From Lytechinus variegatus (lineage: Eukaryota; Echinodermata; Echinoidea; Temnopleuroida; Toxopneustidae): DNA of 64,000 nt. The notes beneath the pieces were generated by a model that was given only the letters and a program-made list of their open reading frames with translations, was not told where the DNA came from and ran no database searches. The stretch spans positions 6,431,501-6,495,500 of the forward strand of contig NC_054750.1 in the NCBI RefSeq assembly GCF_018143015.1, written 5' to 3'. The first letter of the stretch is position 1, and each line of letters begins with the position of its first letter. The position numbers and the translations under genes were made by a program. Positions 1 through 12,013 of the stretch are shown piece after piece.

Positions 1-2648
1 ATGATCACATACTCTCAATAAAATGTGATTAAATTAATATGCTTAAGTGTCTTTTTTAATATGGTCGCTCGTATATCTGTTTACTACTTTGTTTACGATT
101 TCTCGTTTGTTTTTGAATATTTAATGGATAAAAAAATTGAATAAATAAAATAAACATCTGTGAATCAATTTGGTGAGACTTCAATACTAAAAACGCTGGT
201 ACAAGTCAACTCAAGGTAGCAAATATTGAGTCAGTGTCATTTGATCAGTTTCTATTTTTCTTTCTTTTTTTAGGTCAGATTTATCCTTGACGTTGTCCAA
301 ATATCTGGGGGGCGTGCTCAGTGCCAAAATGAGCAAAACATTTTGAGGAGGGCAGATATGGATATGGTGGATGGAGCAAAAGTTCTAAAAAGATGCGAGT
401 GCGAGAGAGCTAAATTGTTTTTTGAACAAAAATCGTATTTTTTAAAAATAGATTTCGACATGATGAAATCCAGAAATCATTATTATATGTACCCCTTTTT
501 CCTTTTCCTTCTTCTCTCTTTTTTTTGTCGAGGGAAAATTTTGAGAGGCCATGGCCCCCAAGCCCCCCCCCCATCTGTGCGCCAGTGGGTTACCCAATCA
601 AAATTTGTAACAAAATAACAATAGATATATTAATTATACTTGAATTTGCATATTTCTTTATCTACCCGTCTATTTGAATGAATGCCACAACAAGCCCATG
701 AGCGCAAATTATAACTTTTAATTTAAGCTGCTCGGATATAGATATGCATGTAACTACGATATGACCTCTTAATCCAAAATATCCGAATCAATAAATGGCA
801 AAGAAATCTACCGGATATGAATTTGATCCGAGTTAATGGCATGGATCATATTCCATATGTTCAATCCGAAAGGAGCAAATCAGAGTACATGTTTCCTATG
901 TTTATTCTAATCCATTTATAAGTTAATTTTAATGCTAGGTTGTTAAATGGGAAGATCATCCTGACGAAAGTTTGTACAAAAGGAAAATACTGGTGAAAGT
1001 TTGACGAAAATCCATTAAAGATTAACAAAATTATTAGGATCCATTTTTGCTTTTATTTGTATTTGTGACGTCGTATACGAGCAGTTGCCCAATATTTTAT
1101 GTAATGTAAAATGCATAAATTTTATTTTTTGTAGTTGTTTACGGCGACTATTTTTTTTTTACTTTTAGGGGCGGTATAATGTTTTTGTTGATACACTTAA
1201 AGGTACAATAAAACCTATTTTCAATTTTGAAAAGAAAATAACATTTCATTGATTTATTTTATTCACGATACATGGGAAGATGCCCGCAGATGGCGTCACC
1301 GATCAACAAGTTAAAACTCTAACAACTCTTTATATCTTTGATGGAATTTCTGAATCAATAGGCCTACATTTTCTAATTTTTGGAGGGGCTATTTTTACGA
1401 TAAAATTTTGTGATGGAGAAGTTCCCATTTGACTAAGTGCCAAGTTTTGTGCTCTACGTAAACAAGAATCATCAAGTTATTAGAGTGAAAACGTGAAGTA
1501 AAGGGAAAAAAGAAGGAAGAGGAAAAGAAAAAGGAATATCAAGAAAATGCAACGTAAAAATAACGAAAAGTACAAAAAGAAAGGGAAAATTAATTAGGAA
1601 AATACTGGATGTATCAAAGTGAAACAAAAGAGACAAGAAAAATATGGAAAGGGTAAATTAATGGAAGAAAATAATAATTGTGATAGATCGTTGATCTAAG
1701 GATGTTGAAATTTGATTTTAAGTGTGTGCAAAATGAAGAATGTATTCATGATAGTATTGCTTCCCTCCTAGTTTTAACTTCGTCAGTTTTTATCTAACAG
1801 CTGGCAGTTCTTGAAATAACCACAATTATGATTAATATCGCTAATAATGCTTTATATTTTAGTTTAGATACATCTGTTTTAATACCCTGAATCTATTTTG
1901 AGATGAAGAAATTGTGACATGTTCGATCAAATTATGATGAAATATCAACGTTTAGAATCTATTATTTATGATGTCCCTTTGTAAAAGATTGAATGGAACA
2001 AAATGATTTGTACAAAGACGTTAGACTTTGTCGATACTCCACAGGAAACGTGTGTTACAAGACAATTAAATATGAGTAATTTTGAGTAAATAATGAGTAA
2101 TTAATTAGTAGCGGACATGTCTTTTGCGATGCGATTTCCGCTTGCCAAACATCAAAAGAAAATTAACCCGGTGAAAATCTACCACATTATTTCTAGCAAG
2201 AAAATAAGACAACTGATTAAAATATCGGGGAAACTCGCGATTGAATTATTTGGGTGAACAGGTTTGCTCAGAAACGATCATGACAGGAAATGTGTGTATT
2301 AAACCGAATCTACTTTTAGCTTTTTTTAGCTCATGGCCCTGGAAAGGTTTCCAGGATTTTTCTTGGGGTAGTGCGTCTGTTATACACCATAGGCAGCACC
2401 CCCCCCCCGGAAATCAGGTTAATATGCTAAAATGCAGTTTTGTCCAAAATCACCTTCTTTTCAAATTATACGTTCAATTCTTAGTGGCTGCTGTAGGATG
2501 GTGCGGGGAGGGGGGTTAACGGGCAAATATACAATTTTATTCTAAATCTCATTCTATTTTACTTCATGTTTTGAGAGGGGGCATCAGCTCTCCGAAACCC
2601 ATATTCTCATGACCTGAGCAATATAATCCCCATTTTGTTTAATTTTAG
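1..2648. other. Intron of transporter copy A (left edge)
   Basis: No coding signal was found. It holds a decayed TTAA-type MITE (947-1430), C-run bearing repeat scraps (about 540-590 and 2325-2420) and AT-rich sequence. The small NMFP exon expected upstream of 2649 was looked for and not seen, so it is probably left of the window. Confidence 0.6.
947..1430. mobile_element. Decayed TTAA-type MITE (same family as 52281-52777)
   Basis: The left side (TTAAATGGGAAGATCATCCT) and right side (GGAGAAGTTCCCATTTGA) align with the two ends of the intact copy at 52281-52777. Internal landmarks are also shared: GTGACGTC then TATACGAGCAG, and GGCGTCACCGATC near the right arm. It is heavily diverged. Confidence 0.55.
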
Positions 2649-2971
2649 TACAAGACACGGCAGATTACAGAGGTTGTCGAAGCGACGATGATGCCGATGA
2701 TGACACAGAGCACGGGCATGATGACGGACTCGATGACCACGGACATGATGAATACCACGGGGATGATGAACTCGACAACGATGACGGGTCCCATCACCAT
2801 CGTGTATTCGAGTGGGGGTTATGAGTACAAGTCCAATATCCTGGGCCTGGTCGTGTTCTCCTGCGTCTTTGGTGCTGTACTCGGGCGTCTTGGTGAGAAG
2901 GGGGCGCCCTTCAAAGCCGTGGTCGAGTCCATCATGGAATGCGTCATGGTCATCGTCGGCTATATCATCTG
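2649..2971 (+). CDS. Copy A exon: 4b-4c loop and TM4c-5 region
   Basis: The acceptor AG at 2647-2648 is followed in frame by [11 protein letters not shown], matching the Y/F-K-T that follows the conserved NMFPxN segment of EAATs. A Met/Thr/Ser-rich stretch ([12 protein letters not shown] and similar) with two sequons (NTT, NST) follows, then [16 protein letters not shown] and a membrane segment ending GYIIW. The donor GTAAGT is at 2972. The exon is 323 nt, against 1217 nt for the same exon in copy B. Confidence 0.9.
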
Positions 2972-5900
2972 GTAAGTGATGAAACGGTGGTTGATACATC
3001 GTAATGTGCAGTGGTGGATCCAGCTAGGTATAGGCACCTCCCCCCTTGGAGCCAGAAAAAAGAATAGTGAAAATGTCATGCATGAAAGTACAATAATTAA
3101 ATAGAACATAGGATTTGTGTAGCGCACGTATTCACCTTGTTAGATGTTCAAGGCGCTCCGATATTACCCCGGCTAAAATAGCCTTACTTATCAGGGGCCG
3201 TTGCAGAAATTGTTGCGTCTAAACGCAAGTAAAAAAAAATCAATCGCAAGTCCCAAACGTGCGCTGTTGATTGGTTGAATATCAAGTTACGCATGATTTT
3301 TAGAGTTTGGATTGATTGCAACTCTTTCTGCAACGGGCCCCATGCAGGTGCTTGCAGCTTTTTTGAGGAATAAATTCATATCGGCACCAATTTACCCAGG
3401 CTGGGTTGAATGCAGCACAATGTGGGTAAAGTTCTTGCTGAAGGAAATCACTCCTTGGCTGGGAATTTAACTTTTTAAAGTCCGCCTTCCTAAATTGCCA
3501 TTAGGGCACTTTATCAATCACTTCACAGACGCTTCCTGTAAGGCAGAGAATCTATTGTCAAAAGTCCTTCATAACAAAACAGCCTTTGTCGAAAGTCGGC
3601 GAATCAAAACATCAGTGTCGTCCTGGACTCTGAAAAAACGACATAATTGCCATTTTTCGTCTGGTCCATATCTTAAAACGATGTGCTGCTTCGGTCCACC
3701 ATCTTCCGACAAAAACCTCTCAGCTGTCCATTGCGATTTGATGGGCATTTTCAAAAGATTCTCAACGTTGCATAAAGCGTCTGTGAAGTAAGTGTCAAAT
3801 GTCTTATTTGTCGATAGTTGAAAAATCAAACATTAAACCTTTATTTGTTAGCTCTTGTGGGTGTATTTTCATATATTTTCTGTAGATTATCTCCTACAAG
3901 GTTTCAGTAACAAAATATATACATTACTTTGTGAAATCCGTCTTTTTCTTCTTTTTGTTAATGTCAAGATTCACCATGTTAATAGCAGTTACATTCAAAC
4001 TTCCTTTAGGTTATCCCCCATTGGAGTGTTCTTCCTGGTCCTTGGTAAGATCCTCAGTATGGATGATTGGGCCTTGGTCTTCCAACAAATTGGGATGTAC
4101 TCCGCCACTGTCATCCTGGGTCTGCTCATCCATGGGTTTATTATTCTACCTCTCCTCTACCTCATCTTCACCCGTTCCAACCCCTTCACCTTCCTCAAGG
4201 GTGTGGCCCCAGCCATGGTGACGGCCTTTGCCACCGCATCAAGGTAAGATCGTCCTCAAGGTTTTCACTCAAGCGAGTATTCGCTCAACGACGTACGGAG
4301 GATTCAAGGACTTAGTAAATGTTTTGATAATACTCGATAAATGACAATGAACAGTTCGGGGGTCTTTGCCAAAAATTGGTAAAGCGGAACAGTAGTTTTA
4401 GCTCCACGGTCGTAATTTTCAGGGGGCAGAGGCGTCGATCCTGGGGGACAGTGGGGGCGATCGCCCCACCAATAAAAATATTGGGGGGCAAACATCGTTT
4501 TGCCCCCCCCCCCAATAATTCCGCATGTGCAAAAAATAAAATATCATTGTAATGTTACACAGAAATCAGCAAGCGAGATTGAGATACACAACTCATACTT
4601 AATTTTAAAATCGTGCTCAAAATGTCCGCTTTTCAGATTGGAATATAAAATTTTCAGCTCGCGCTTCGCGCTCGCCCCATTTCCGTAGCAAAAACCCTTA
4701 CTTTTTATGATTAAATTGGTGAATAGAATGTCCCGTTTTCAGTTTTAAACCTCAAAAGAACTCCCGCTTCGATTTGCAATAATCTTTTATTGGATCTTAT
4801 ATTATTCACCTTGTTCTTTATTAAAATCGTCCATTAAACTCAATTTTTTTTCAGATCGAAATATCAAAATTTTCAGCTCGCGCTTCGCATCTATTGTTTG
4901 TTTTAGATACCCATCTTAATCATTGGTACCAAAAATGCTTAAAATATCAAACTTTCAGGTCTCAGCTCGCTCTTGGCACTCGCATTATCTGTGTAGTGAG
5001 ATACATGTATGTATTCTCCTCATGAGTTACTAAAACAGTCCTAAACAGGCACCTTTTTCCTGTTATCAGGTCAGTACATTACAAAATTTCAGCTCGCGCT
5101 TCGCGCTCGCATAATTTGTTGGTCAGATAATATGTCTCTATCTCATGAGTCACATAACTTATATTTATACATATACATATATGTGTGTGTGTGTGTGTGT
5201 GAGTTTGTTTGTTTTGCCTTTGAAAAGTTGATTCGTGATTTTTGCCCCCCCCCCATCTGGAAAATGGATCGACGCCCCGGGGGGGGGGTTCATGAAAGTT
5301 ATCAGCATTATCTAAATTGTCAGTGCTGACTATTTCAGTGATATCCTTGCTTTTGATTGACTGAGAAGCTCTGCACCCTGACTGTTACTATGGTAACTGT
5401 CGGAGAAAGACATCTTGTCAGTGCTGACAACTTTCATGAAACATGAAACGATTGTCCAAGAATCAAGGACTAAACTGCAAGTTTGATTCACCAATTTTCA
5501 ACAAGGACTTATTTGTTGCTCTTTGTCATGTCGGGCAATACATTTTCTCTGTTCTTGAATCCTCCGTACGTCGCTGTGCAAAAAAAGTATGAACTTTACG
5601 AATTACGACGGGATCCTCTCTGACACCGGGGCTCCTCAACCTTGTTAACACAAATGTTTACGATGGATATGAAAGAACACTTTTGATTGGTTCCTGTTTT
5701 ATGTTTTGAACAATAATATCGACTGGTCACTATTCACAGCCGTATTGGATTTATTTTAAATCCCTGTCATTTAAGAGTGTATCTGATAAAGTGTGTCATT
5801 AGTCAAAATAAAGCTAAACTAAGGCAGAAGAGTGTGCCAAAGTAATTAGCAGTCTATAGTATAAAATGTATAATTCCGATTCTTTCCGAGTGTAATGCAG

Positions 5901-7437
5901 CTGGTTATTCATTTCAAGTGATGACATTTGTCCTTGCTCATTTCGGAAGCGTCATCGATTTTGTTTAAGTATAGTAAAATTGCGTTTGCTTAATGAAGTT
6001 TTGACGTTGCTGGCTTTTCAAAGGTGCCAATGAAATTAAGTTAGTCGGAAATATTTCTAAGACGGGAGTTTATTAATACGAAATTTACCATTTGAAAATG
6101 AGTGAATGAAATGGGTTAGCTGGGCGTAAATATATATTAGTCTATTCTGTTTTATTTTATTCTAATCTATTGACCTGCTGCTTTTATTCCTTTTCAAAGA
6201 TGACTTTTAGTTGGCTGGTCACGGTAGGAACCTGGTTAATAGGGTCAATATTTACTTTTTGGACAATCCACGCCTTTCAAAGAGAGAACAAAAATAAGAA
6301 GTAACAAAAGTATATAGGTCAAAGTAGATAGAAGAAAATTATGATTTGACCAAAAGGCATCAAGAATTCGCAGGACTGCGATATCTATACCCTGTTTTCC
6401 CCTGACCTCAGCACTTTAAAATGAGCATGTTCTAAATTGGGTGTTAGAGGAAAATATAAGAAGAAGATTTCAAAAATATTCATAACGAAATAAATCATTC
6501 CTATATTCAAAAGTTATTTGAAAAGAAAAAAAAAATTGATTGAAAATAGGATTCAGTCGAAAGGCAATAATAATATGCGGAAAAGCAATATCTTTGAGAT
6601 CATGGCATCAACACCTGAAAATGAGAGTGTTCTTGTATTGAGTGTGCGGTGGCAAAAAAAAGATAATATAAGAAAATGAATCACGTGAATATGAGATTAG
6701 TAGTTTGAAAAGAACAAGTAGATAAAAAAAAGTTTCCTTAGCTTAAAGGCAGCAATAATTCATGCCAAAAAGCGATATCTATGATGTTTCAAGTTTCAAT
6801 TTTGGTTTGTTTCATTTCGACTCAACCCAAATAAACACCGTTGGAAATGATTACACAGATATAAAATTGTAACTATACGAAGTAACACAAGTGAATGTAC
6901 AATGTTAGCAATATGACCATACAAAAGAAATAAGTATATGTTTACGGTAAAAAAAAAACAATATGATAATTATACAATGGGTGTAAAACTAAATAAAGAA
7001 CATTCCCGCTTAAACATTTGCAAAGCTCCTTTTTTATTTTTCATTTTTTGATAAAACAAATATTTTGGAATCAGCGGGATCCACTAAAAAGCAGGGCTTG
7101 TTGAGTGTGGATCCCTCAAGGAACTTGAATAAAAGGTAGATTTGTAGGTGGAAGTATAGAATGCGAGGAGGAGAAAAAGGGTCATGGATAAAGTTGAAGT
7201 GATGGTTGATAAATGGAATACAAAGATGAAAGGAGAATGAAGAAGAATGTAAACAAGAGGATAGGGTGGTGCACATGTGTGGGCGAAAAGGAAGTGAGGA
7301 AAGAGAGGGAGAGAGATAGAATAAACAAGCAAGAGTGAATAAAATTAGAAACAGAGAAAAGAGAATGAGAGGGAGGAAGAGAGGGAGGTAAAGAGAGATT
7401 GACCAAGAGAGAGCTGGGGGAGAGATTCGATAGATAG

Positions 7438-7474
<37 letters not shown>

Positions 7475-10400
7475 GGGAGGGGTGGATAGAGAAGTTGGCT
7501 ACCAATTGCTCAATTTACTGTTATCGATACCTGAATGTATGATGGCAATAACAATAAACGGTATAAATATTTAATTTCGACAGCAATAGAAAAGGCCATA
7601 CATTCATTCTTCTCTTACCTGTTCTTACCATTAACAGGTGCAACATATTTTTATATCTGGGGTATAAATATATGGGGTTATATCATATTTTGTGTCATCA
7701 TGATCATCTAATTATTAAAAACAAACTTCTTTTGTTTGTCAGAGAGCTGTCGTCCCAAACCATGATTATTCCGTCAAATCGCAACCTTATAAAGTCGACA
7801 AACCGTGAATGCTCTGAATACATTGCGGTTTTTCACCTTACTTATTATATATTTACACAAATTGCAGTTATTACAGATCCAGTACTTTTTTATACGATAT
7901 CCAAGGTTCATTCCTCATAACAGAACTATTTATTTATATAGCATCTCCTAGCCCACTGGTTTCTGAAATACCTCATTAAGCACGGGGGTGCAGTTATTCG
8001 AGTGAGGAAATGGTTAAACAATTGTACTTGCATACAGTACTGCAAGGCTGTATGAATTTTTATTTTACTTTCAAAGTGGAACCTTTGTTTGCTGGTTGAT
8101 ATTATATCTTACACAGCAACCACTGTGGTGTTAACCGGTGTACATAGAGGACCACACCTGTTATTTTACACCGGTGTTGAATTGGTGTTAGTTTTACACT
8201 TATAGGTGTTATTACAACACCTTTTGTTATTACATTTACACTTTTTGGTGTTATGTTTAATCTCTAGGGTGTAATTTTAACACCTCAGGGTGTGGTCCTC
8301 TATTAACACCAATTGGTGTCAGTTTTAACACCGCAGATTTTACAGTGTGACACTTATACTTCCTGCCTCTCTCTTTATAAGGGAGATTTCACAACACTAC
8401 GCAGACGTTTCCTAGAACGCTGGGAATGTATTGTTGCCCTTCATGACATAACAACCTTTGTCAGTTTGTCGAAAATCTGTGAATCAAAACTGCAGTGTCG
8501 TCCTGGACTCTGAAAAAACGACACATTTGCAATTGTTTGTCAGATCAGAATCTTAGAACGATCAGCTGACCCGGTTCACCAATACTCGACAAACACTTAT
8601 CAGCTGTTCATTGTGATTTTACAATAGATTTAAACATGTTGTAGAATTCGCCCCACTTTCAATTGCGAAAACTTGCTACTCACATCTCTACCAAGTCTAC
8701 ATGCACCACATTGGTCCTCTCTCTTCCTTTCTTTCTCACCCTATCTCTCCCTCTCTCTTCTTTCTTTGTCCTCCATTCTTCAGTACTTGGTATTATAATT
8801 GTTTCACTTTTTGTCTTTCATTAGCTCTAATGTTTGATACTTAATGTATGTAGCATTTTTTTATTGTCTTCTGGGGCCGATTGACGGTCCTTGGAAAGAC
8901 ACTTTCGTGCAATCGGCCCCTCTTCTCTCCATCATTTTGCATACCAGCTTGTTTCACCATGAAACAAGTCTCATGGGCTTGCCTCTCATACAAGCATACA
9001 ACTTTTCTTTTCTCTTACTTTTTACAAAGTATTATAGCTAAGTGCGAATTTATCCTTTCTTCTTCTTTGTTATCAATTCACGATTGACCTACTTTGTGAT
9101 ATATTTTACTTTGTTATGTTACTTAATTAATGCGAACGTGAAATTATCAATAGAAATACAGGTAAACACACCTCCATATTGGATTACAAAGCAAGATTTA
9201 AGATGTCATTATTTGCTCAACACCACAACGGCCGATTTTATTATAAATGCAAATTCTATACTGCTTTTTAAAGTCCAGATGTACAAAAAATATCTTAAGA
9301 AACATCAGTAAATAATGAACTGAAGAAATAATGTCAGTCGAATAACAAAGGAGGCTAGCGCTATATAAATGATGTTAATTATTATTATTATTATTATCAT
9401 ACAATTTACAGAAACCGAACAATTAATGTAATTTTCCATCTTTCTCGCTTCTATCATTGAAATCGTTGGGGTGGGTGATTACTATAAAAATAGTATATGT
9501 ATATGTGTATATATCCCTTTATTTTTTTCTCTCTTTTCTCCCGTAGCTCGGCCACTTTACCCGTAACTATCACAAGTCTTGAGAACAATAATAAGATTGA
9601 TAAAAGAGTTACTCGTTTCGTACTTCCCATTGGTGCAACCATTAACATGGACGGAACAGCTCTGTACGAAGCCGTGGCAGCCATCTTCATTGCCCAGGTC
9701 AACGACTACAGCCTCGACGCCGTCGACGTCATCGTCATCAGGTACGGAAGGGAGTGTTCTCATTGGCCAATTCTAAAACCTATGTGCGATGAGCCGGGTA
9801 ACACAAAGCATAGTGATCGATCGTACATAAGATTTATACCATTAATCACAGAAAATGATCTGGCAATAAATCAATGGAATCAGCTCTCCGATTAATTCGG
9901 CTTTATGTTAAAAAATAATAATAATAAAAAAACAGAACACATCCTACATACATAAAGTGTGAAACTACGACAAATAGCTTTACTGCAGAAAAATGTTCAG
10001 GGCCCCGTCTTACAAAGAGTTAAGATTGATCCAATCAATTGTAACTCTATGGAAATCCATCAGTGTCATAAATTTTTCTACAAGAATTTTGTCCTTAGTA
10101 AACAAAGAGAAGCAAAGTGATTTTTCAAGAAAACAATCAATGCCTGAATATTCATCATAGCTAGAAAATATTTTGTACAAACATGCATAATGCATGTTGA
10201 CGTTGCTGGCCCTCTATATTTGCGATTGATCGGATCAATTGTAACTCTTTGTAAGATGGGGGCCCTGATTTTTCTGACAAAATCTATAAACATTTTGCTT
10301 GAAAGCTTGAAGGGTTGTGAAGTCGATATGTATTTTGTAATTACGGTATTAGTGTGAGCTGATTTTCGAATTGAATGCAAAATTGTGGGATCAAACATAA

Positions 10401-11903
10401 TCCATTTGGTCAAAGCATTTTGCCGATCAGCAAATGATTATCGTTGGTGAATATGGATGAATTATTACATAGTAACTATAAAGTTGTCGGGATCGCTGTG
10501 AAAGTGCTGTATTACCAACTATCTATGAATCAAAATCTCTGAATATTCTTTGAAATTAAATGATCCTGTAAAAAAAGAAGGACAAACCAATGTTGTAAGT
10601 ATGATTTGTTCGTTTTGAAAAAAATGTATTGGGTGTATTATCTGCACGCGAATTGATTTACTCATTGAGCATGTTGAGTGTCAAATCCTTGGACAATAAG
10701 AGATCAACGACATACACATCTTGGAATCGCCTTCACTCTAAAAAATATATTTGGGAAAAATTCTCCGTGAGAGTAATTATGTGTCCAACCGACATCGGGC
10801 GTTTTATTTGGGCATGTTTATTTATCATGTGTGATGAAGATTTGGCCCATTCTGAAGTAATTGCTCCTTATTTTTTAACCGTACAGGACAATATGCTTCC
10901 CGCATTGGTTGAAATACTGCCAAAAACCCTCGTTCAGGTTTAAAATTGTACCCAATATTTTTTACAGTGTTGATCGCGTTTGGGATCTGCAGCTGGCGAA
11001 CTCCGTTTACGCGTATTCCTATATCCTCTGAGGGAGGGCGCTATGAGATTATGACGTCACAGGCAAGGGTTTATATTCTTGGAATAATTTGCTCTTTCCC
11101 TCACAGTATCACAGCTACCCTTGCTAGTGTCGGGGCAGCAGGCGTGCCACAAGCCGGTCTCGTAACCTTAGTAATCGTCCTCAACGCAGTGGGTCTACCA
11201 GCCGATGACATCACTCTTATCCTCGTCATTGATTGGTTCCTGTAAGTGACCTCATTTCGATTTATATTCTCCCTTGTATGTATAACGTAAAAATAATTAG
11301 AAACAAAAATCTAAAACTTTGTATGGTGTCTTTTGCATTCAGATGACTCAGATATTTGTAACTGTGCAATGGTTTTCATTTTACATTATTGTTTAACAGA
11401 ATTTTTTAATAACTTATATACACTTGTTAGTTTTAATCAAGATGCCAATATGGATCCTTACCAACCAAAATACAAGTTAAAATCAAATTTTCAAAAAGAT
11501 TCTGTATAAAAACGTGCGTGCCTACCAATATCGATTTCAAATGAGGTTACCGCTCTCTCAACTTCAGTTTACATCCGATCCCTTGGTTTGTTTTAAAGTC
11601 CCTTGTCTCCTTATGTATGAATGTAATTCATTTGAAATAAAATATTGAAAAGGTTAAGTTATACATTAAAGCTGCCATGTCCTTATTCGGCCTCTCTTCC
11701 ACAGGGACCGTGTCCGTACCACAGTCAACGTAGAGGGCGACTCGTTCGGTTGCGGCATAATTTACAAGTTCACCAAACCTGACTTTGACCGCATCGACCA
11801 AGAGAATATGGAGAAAGCATTGACGAACGGTTACCACCACGAGAAGAAAACCCCTATTGATATGCTGGATGGTAACATCTCTGGAGACGACACACGCTTG
11901 TAA
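2649..11903 (+). CDS. SLC1-family excitatory amino acid transporter, copy A (3' part of gene)
   Basis: Five exons (2649-2971, 4010-4243, 9547-9741, 11107-11241, 11705-11903) join in frame through GT/AG introns to give the last 361 residues of a sodium-coupled glutamate/aspartate transporter of the plasma membrane. Seen in the product: the NILGLVVFS helix, the [16 protein letters not shown] segment, hairpin HP1 ([10 protein letters not shown]), the Na+-site motif NMDGT with the following ALYEA glutamate, the HP2 region ([12 protein letters not shown]) and TM8 [12 protein letters not shown]. In this family the TM8 Asp and second Arg of DRxR contact the substrate, so acidic amino acids are the predicted cargo (ASCT-type neutral transporters lack that Arg). 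The 4b-4c loop is short and Met/Thr-rich with two N-glycosylation sequons. The C-terminus DTRL is a class I PDZ ligand. The N-terminal exons and TM1-3 lie left of the window, and no counterpart of the small NMFP exon of copy B was found in bases 1-2648. Copy B lies 6.6 kb downstream in the same orientation. Confidence 0.93.
3194..3341. mobile_element. Short inverted-repeat MITE
   Basis: Ends GGGGCCGTTGCAGAAA and TTTCTGCAACGGGCCCC are reverse complements around a core of about 115 bp. It lies in the copy A intron between 2971 and 4010. A SINE-like tail (GTGTAGCGCACGTATTC) precedes it at 3116-3180. Confidence 0.75.
3519..3795 (+). mobile_element. MITE, family M1 copy 1 (intron of copy A)
   Basis: Inverted ends CTTCACAGACGCTT and AGCGTCTGTGAAG bound about 275 bp. 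Diverged relatives lie at 8389-8645 and about 29632-29890. It accounts for the open frames on both strands here, which are not genes. Confidence 0.7.
4010..4243 (+). CDS. Copy A exon: TM5-TM6 region
   Basis: The acceptor follows CCTTTAG and the donor is GTAAGA. The exon encodes [20 protein letters not shown], then [19 protein letters not shown] and the start of HP1 (AFATAS). It is 234 nt with entry and exit phases matching the copy B exon at 30007-30240. Confidence 0.93.
4431..5275. mobile_element. Inner element with GGCGTCGATCC ends and C/G tracts
   Basis: Inverted ends GGCGTCGATCC and GGATCGACGCC are followed inward by G/C homopolymer tracts. The interior repeats AGCTCGCGCTTCGCGCTCGC (4658, 5091; shorter versions about 4875 and 4968), the same palindromic motif seen in the element at 48019-49283. 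Confidence 0.7.
5289..5450. mobile_element. Foldback MITE, TTCATGAAA family
   Basis: Ends TTCATGAAAGTT and AACTTTCATGAA form an inverted repeat, with an internal stretch around CCATGGTAACTG type sequence. It is related in plan to 14543-14685 and the partial copy at 41659-41760. Confidence 0.6.
7427..7480 (+). repeat. (GATA)n / (GA)n microsatellite
   Basis: About seven GATA units run into GAGA units and a G tract. The pyrimidine-rich complement makes long open frames on the minus strand that are not genes. Confidence 0.9.
8112..8349. mobile_element. Palindromic MITE, family M2 copy 1
   Basis: The left arm CTGTGGTGTTAACCGGTG and right arm (complement CTGCGGTGTTAAAACTG) both lead to AGAGGACCACACC. 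A near-identical second copy is at 12217-12452. The interior is built of GGTGTTA/TAACACC repeats. Confidence 0.75.
8389..8645 (+). mobile_element. MITE, family M1 copy 2
   Basis: It shares with copy 1 the stretch GTGTCGTCCTGGACTCTGAA and AAAAAACGACA, plus the general order of sequence from CTACGCAGACGTTTCCT on. It lies in a different copy A intron. Confidence 0.65.
9547..9741 (+). CDS. Copy A exon: HP1 and TM7 with NMDGT
   Basis: It encodes [18 protein letters not shown], then [20 protein letters not shown] and [14 protein letters not shown] is the family Na+-binding signature and the Glu in ALYEA is the proton/K+-coupling residue in studied EAATs. The exon is 195 nt, bounded by CCCGTAG and GTACGG. 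Confidence 0.95.
9998..10267. mobile_element. Inverted-repeat MITE (GGGCCCCGTCTTACAAAGAG ends)
   Basis: The left end GGGCCCCGTCTTACAAAGAG and the right end CTCTTTGTAAGATGGGGGCC are near reverse complements. Adjacent subterminal sequence (GATCCAATCAATTG / CGGATCAATTG) also pairs. It sits in the copy A intron 9742-11106. Confidence 0.75.
11107..11241 (+). CDS. Copy A exon: HP2 region
   Basis: The 135-nt exon joins to the previous one to make the serine of the conserved ISITAT run, then [20 protein letters not shown] and [16 protein letters not shown]. The donor GTAAGT is at 11242. The phase is correct at both ends. Confidence 0.94.
11705..11903 (+). CDS. Copy A terminal exon: TM8 end and cytoplasmic tail
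   Basis: It continues WFL with [18 protein letters not shown], then a hydrophilic tail of about 45 residues ending GDDTRL, with the TAA stop at 11901-11903. DTRL fits the class I PDZ consensus S/T-x-hydrophobic, as do the tails of several vertebrate EAATs. No AATAAA was found close to the stop; an ATTAAA lies at about 12617. Confidence 0.93.
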
Positions 11904-12013
11904 ACCGACATCGACTTCGATTTCGAAGACCAATTGGTGGTAAACGATCCACTTGTTTAGTTTCGTAGGCCTTCTTTGAAAACGCAATGCATTTCAGAAT
12001 GCTCTAGTTACGT

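Larger units (their letters stand above)
4289..5572. mobile_element. Nested inverted-repeat element (outer pair 4289-4308 / 5553-5572)
   Basis: A perfect 20-bp inverted repeat (starting CGACGTACGGAGG) bounds about 1.28 kb in the first large intron of copy A. Inside are a second element (4431-5275) and a foldback (5289-5450), so it records successive insertions. Confidence 0.7.
5580..9546. other. Rest of copy A intron
   Basis: Non-coding. Besides the elements listed separately it holds a LINE/SINE 3'-tail-like stretch (6800-7130, with GGGATCCACTAAAAAGCA, also at 23363), a purine-rich tract (7140-7500) and a SINE-type tail (GCGCTATATAAATG plus ATT repeats) at 9358-9400. I see no further gene. 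Confidence 0.5.

Noticed and set aside
3495..3829. Open frames on both strands
   Set aside because: They lie wholly in the inverted-repeat element M1; mirrored frames are expected from a palindrome.
7034..7505. Minus-strand Ser/Leu-rich frames
   Set aside because: Purine-rich simple sequence read on the complementary strand; no splice or domain evidence.
10629..10943. 104-codon frame in the copy A intron
   Set aside because: No similarity recognised, no splice signals in phase with neighbours, and AT-rich codon use unlike the true exons.
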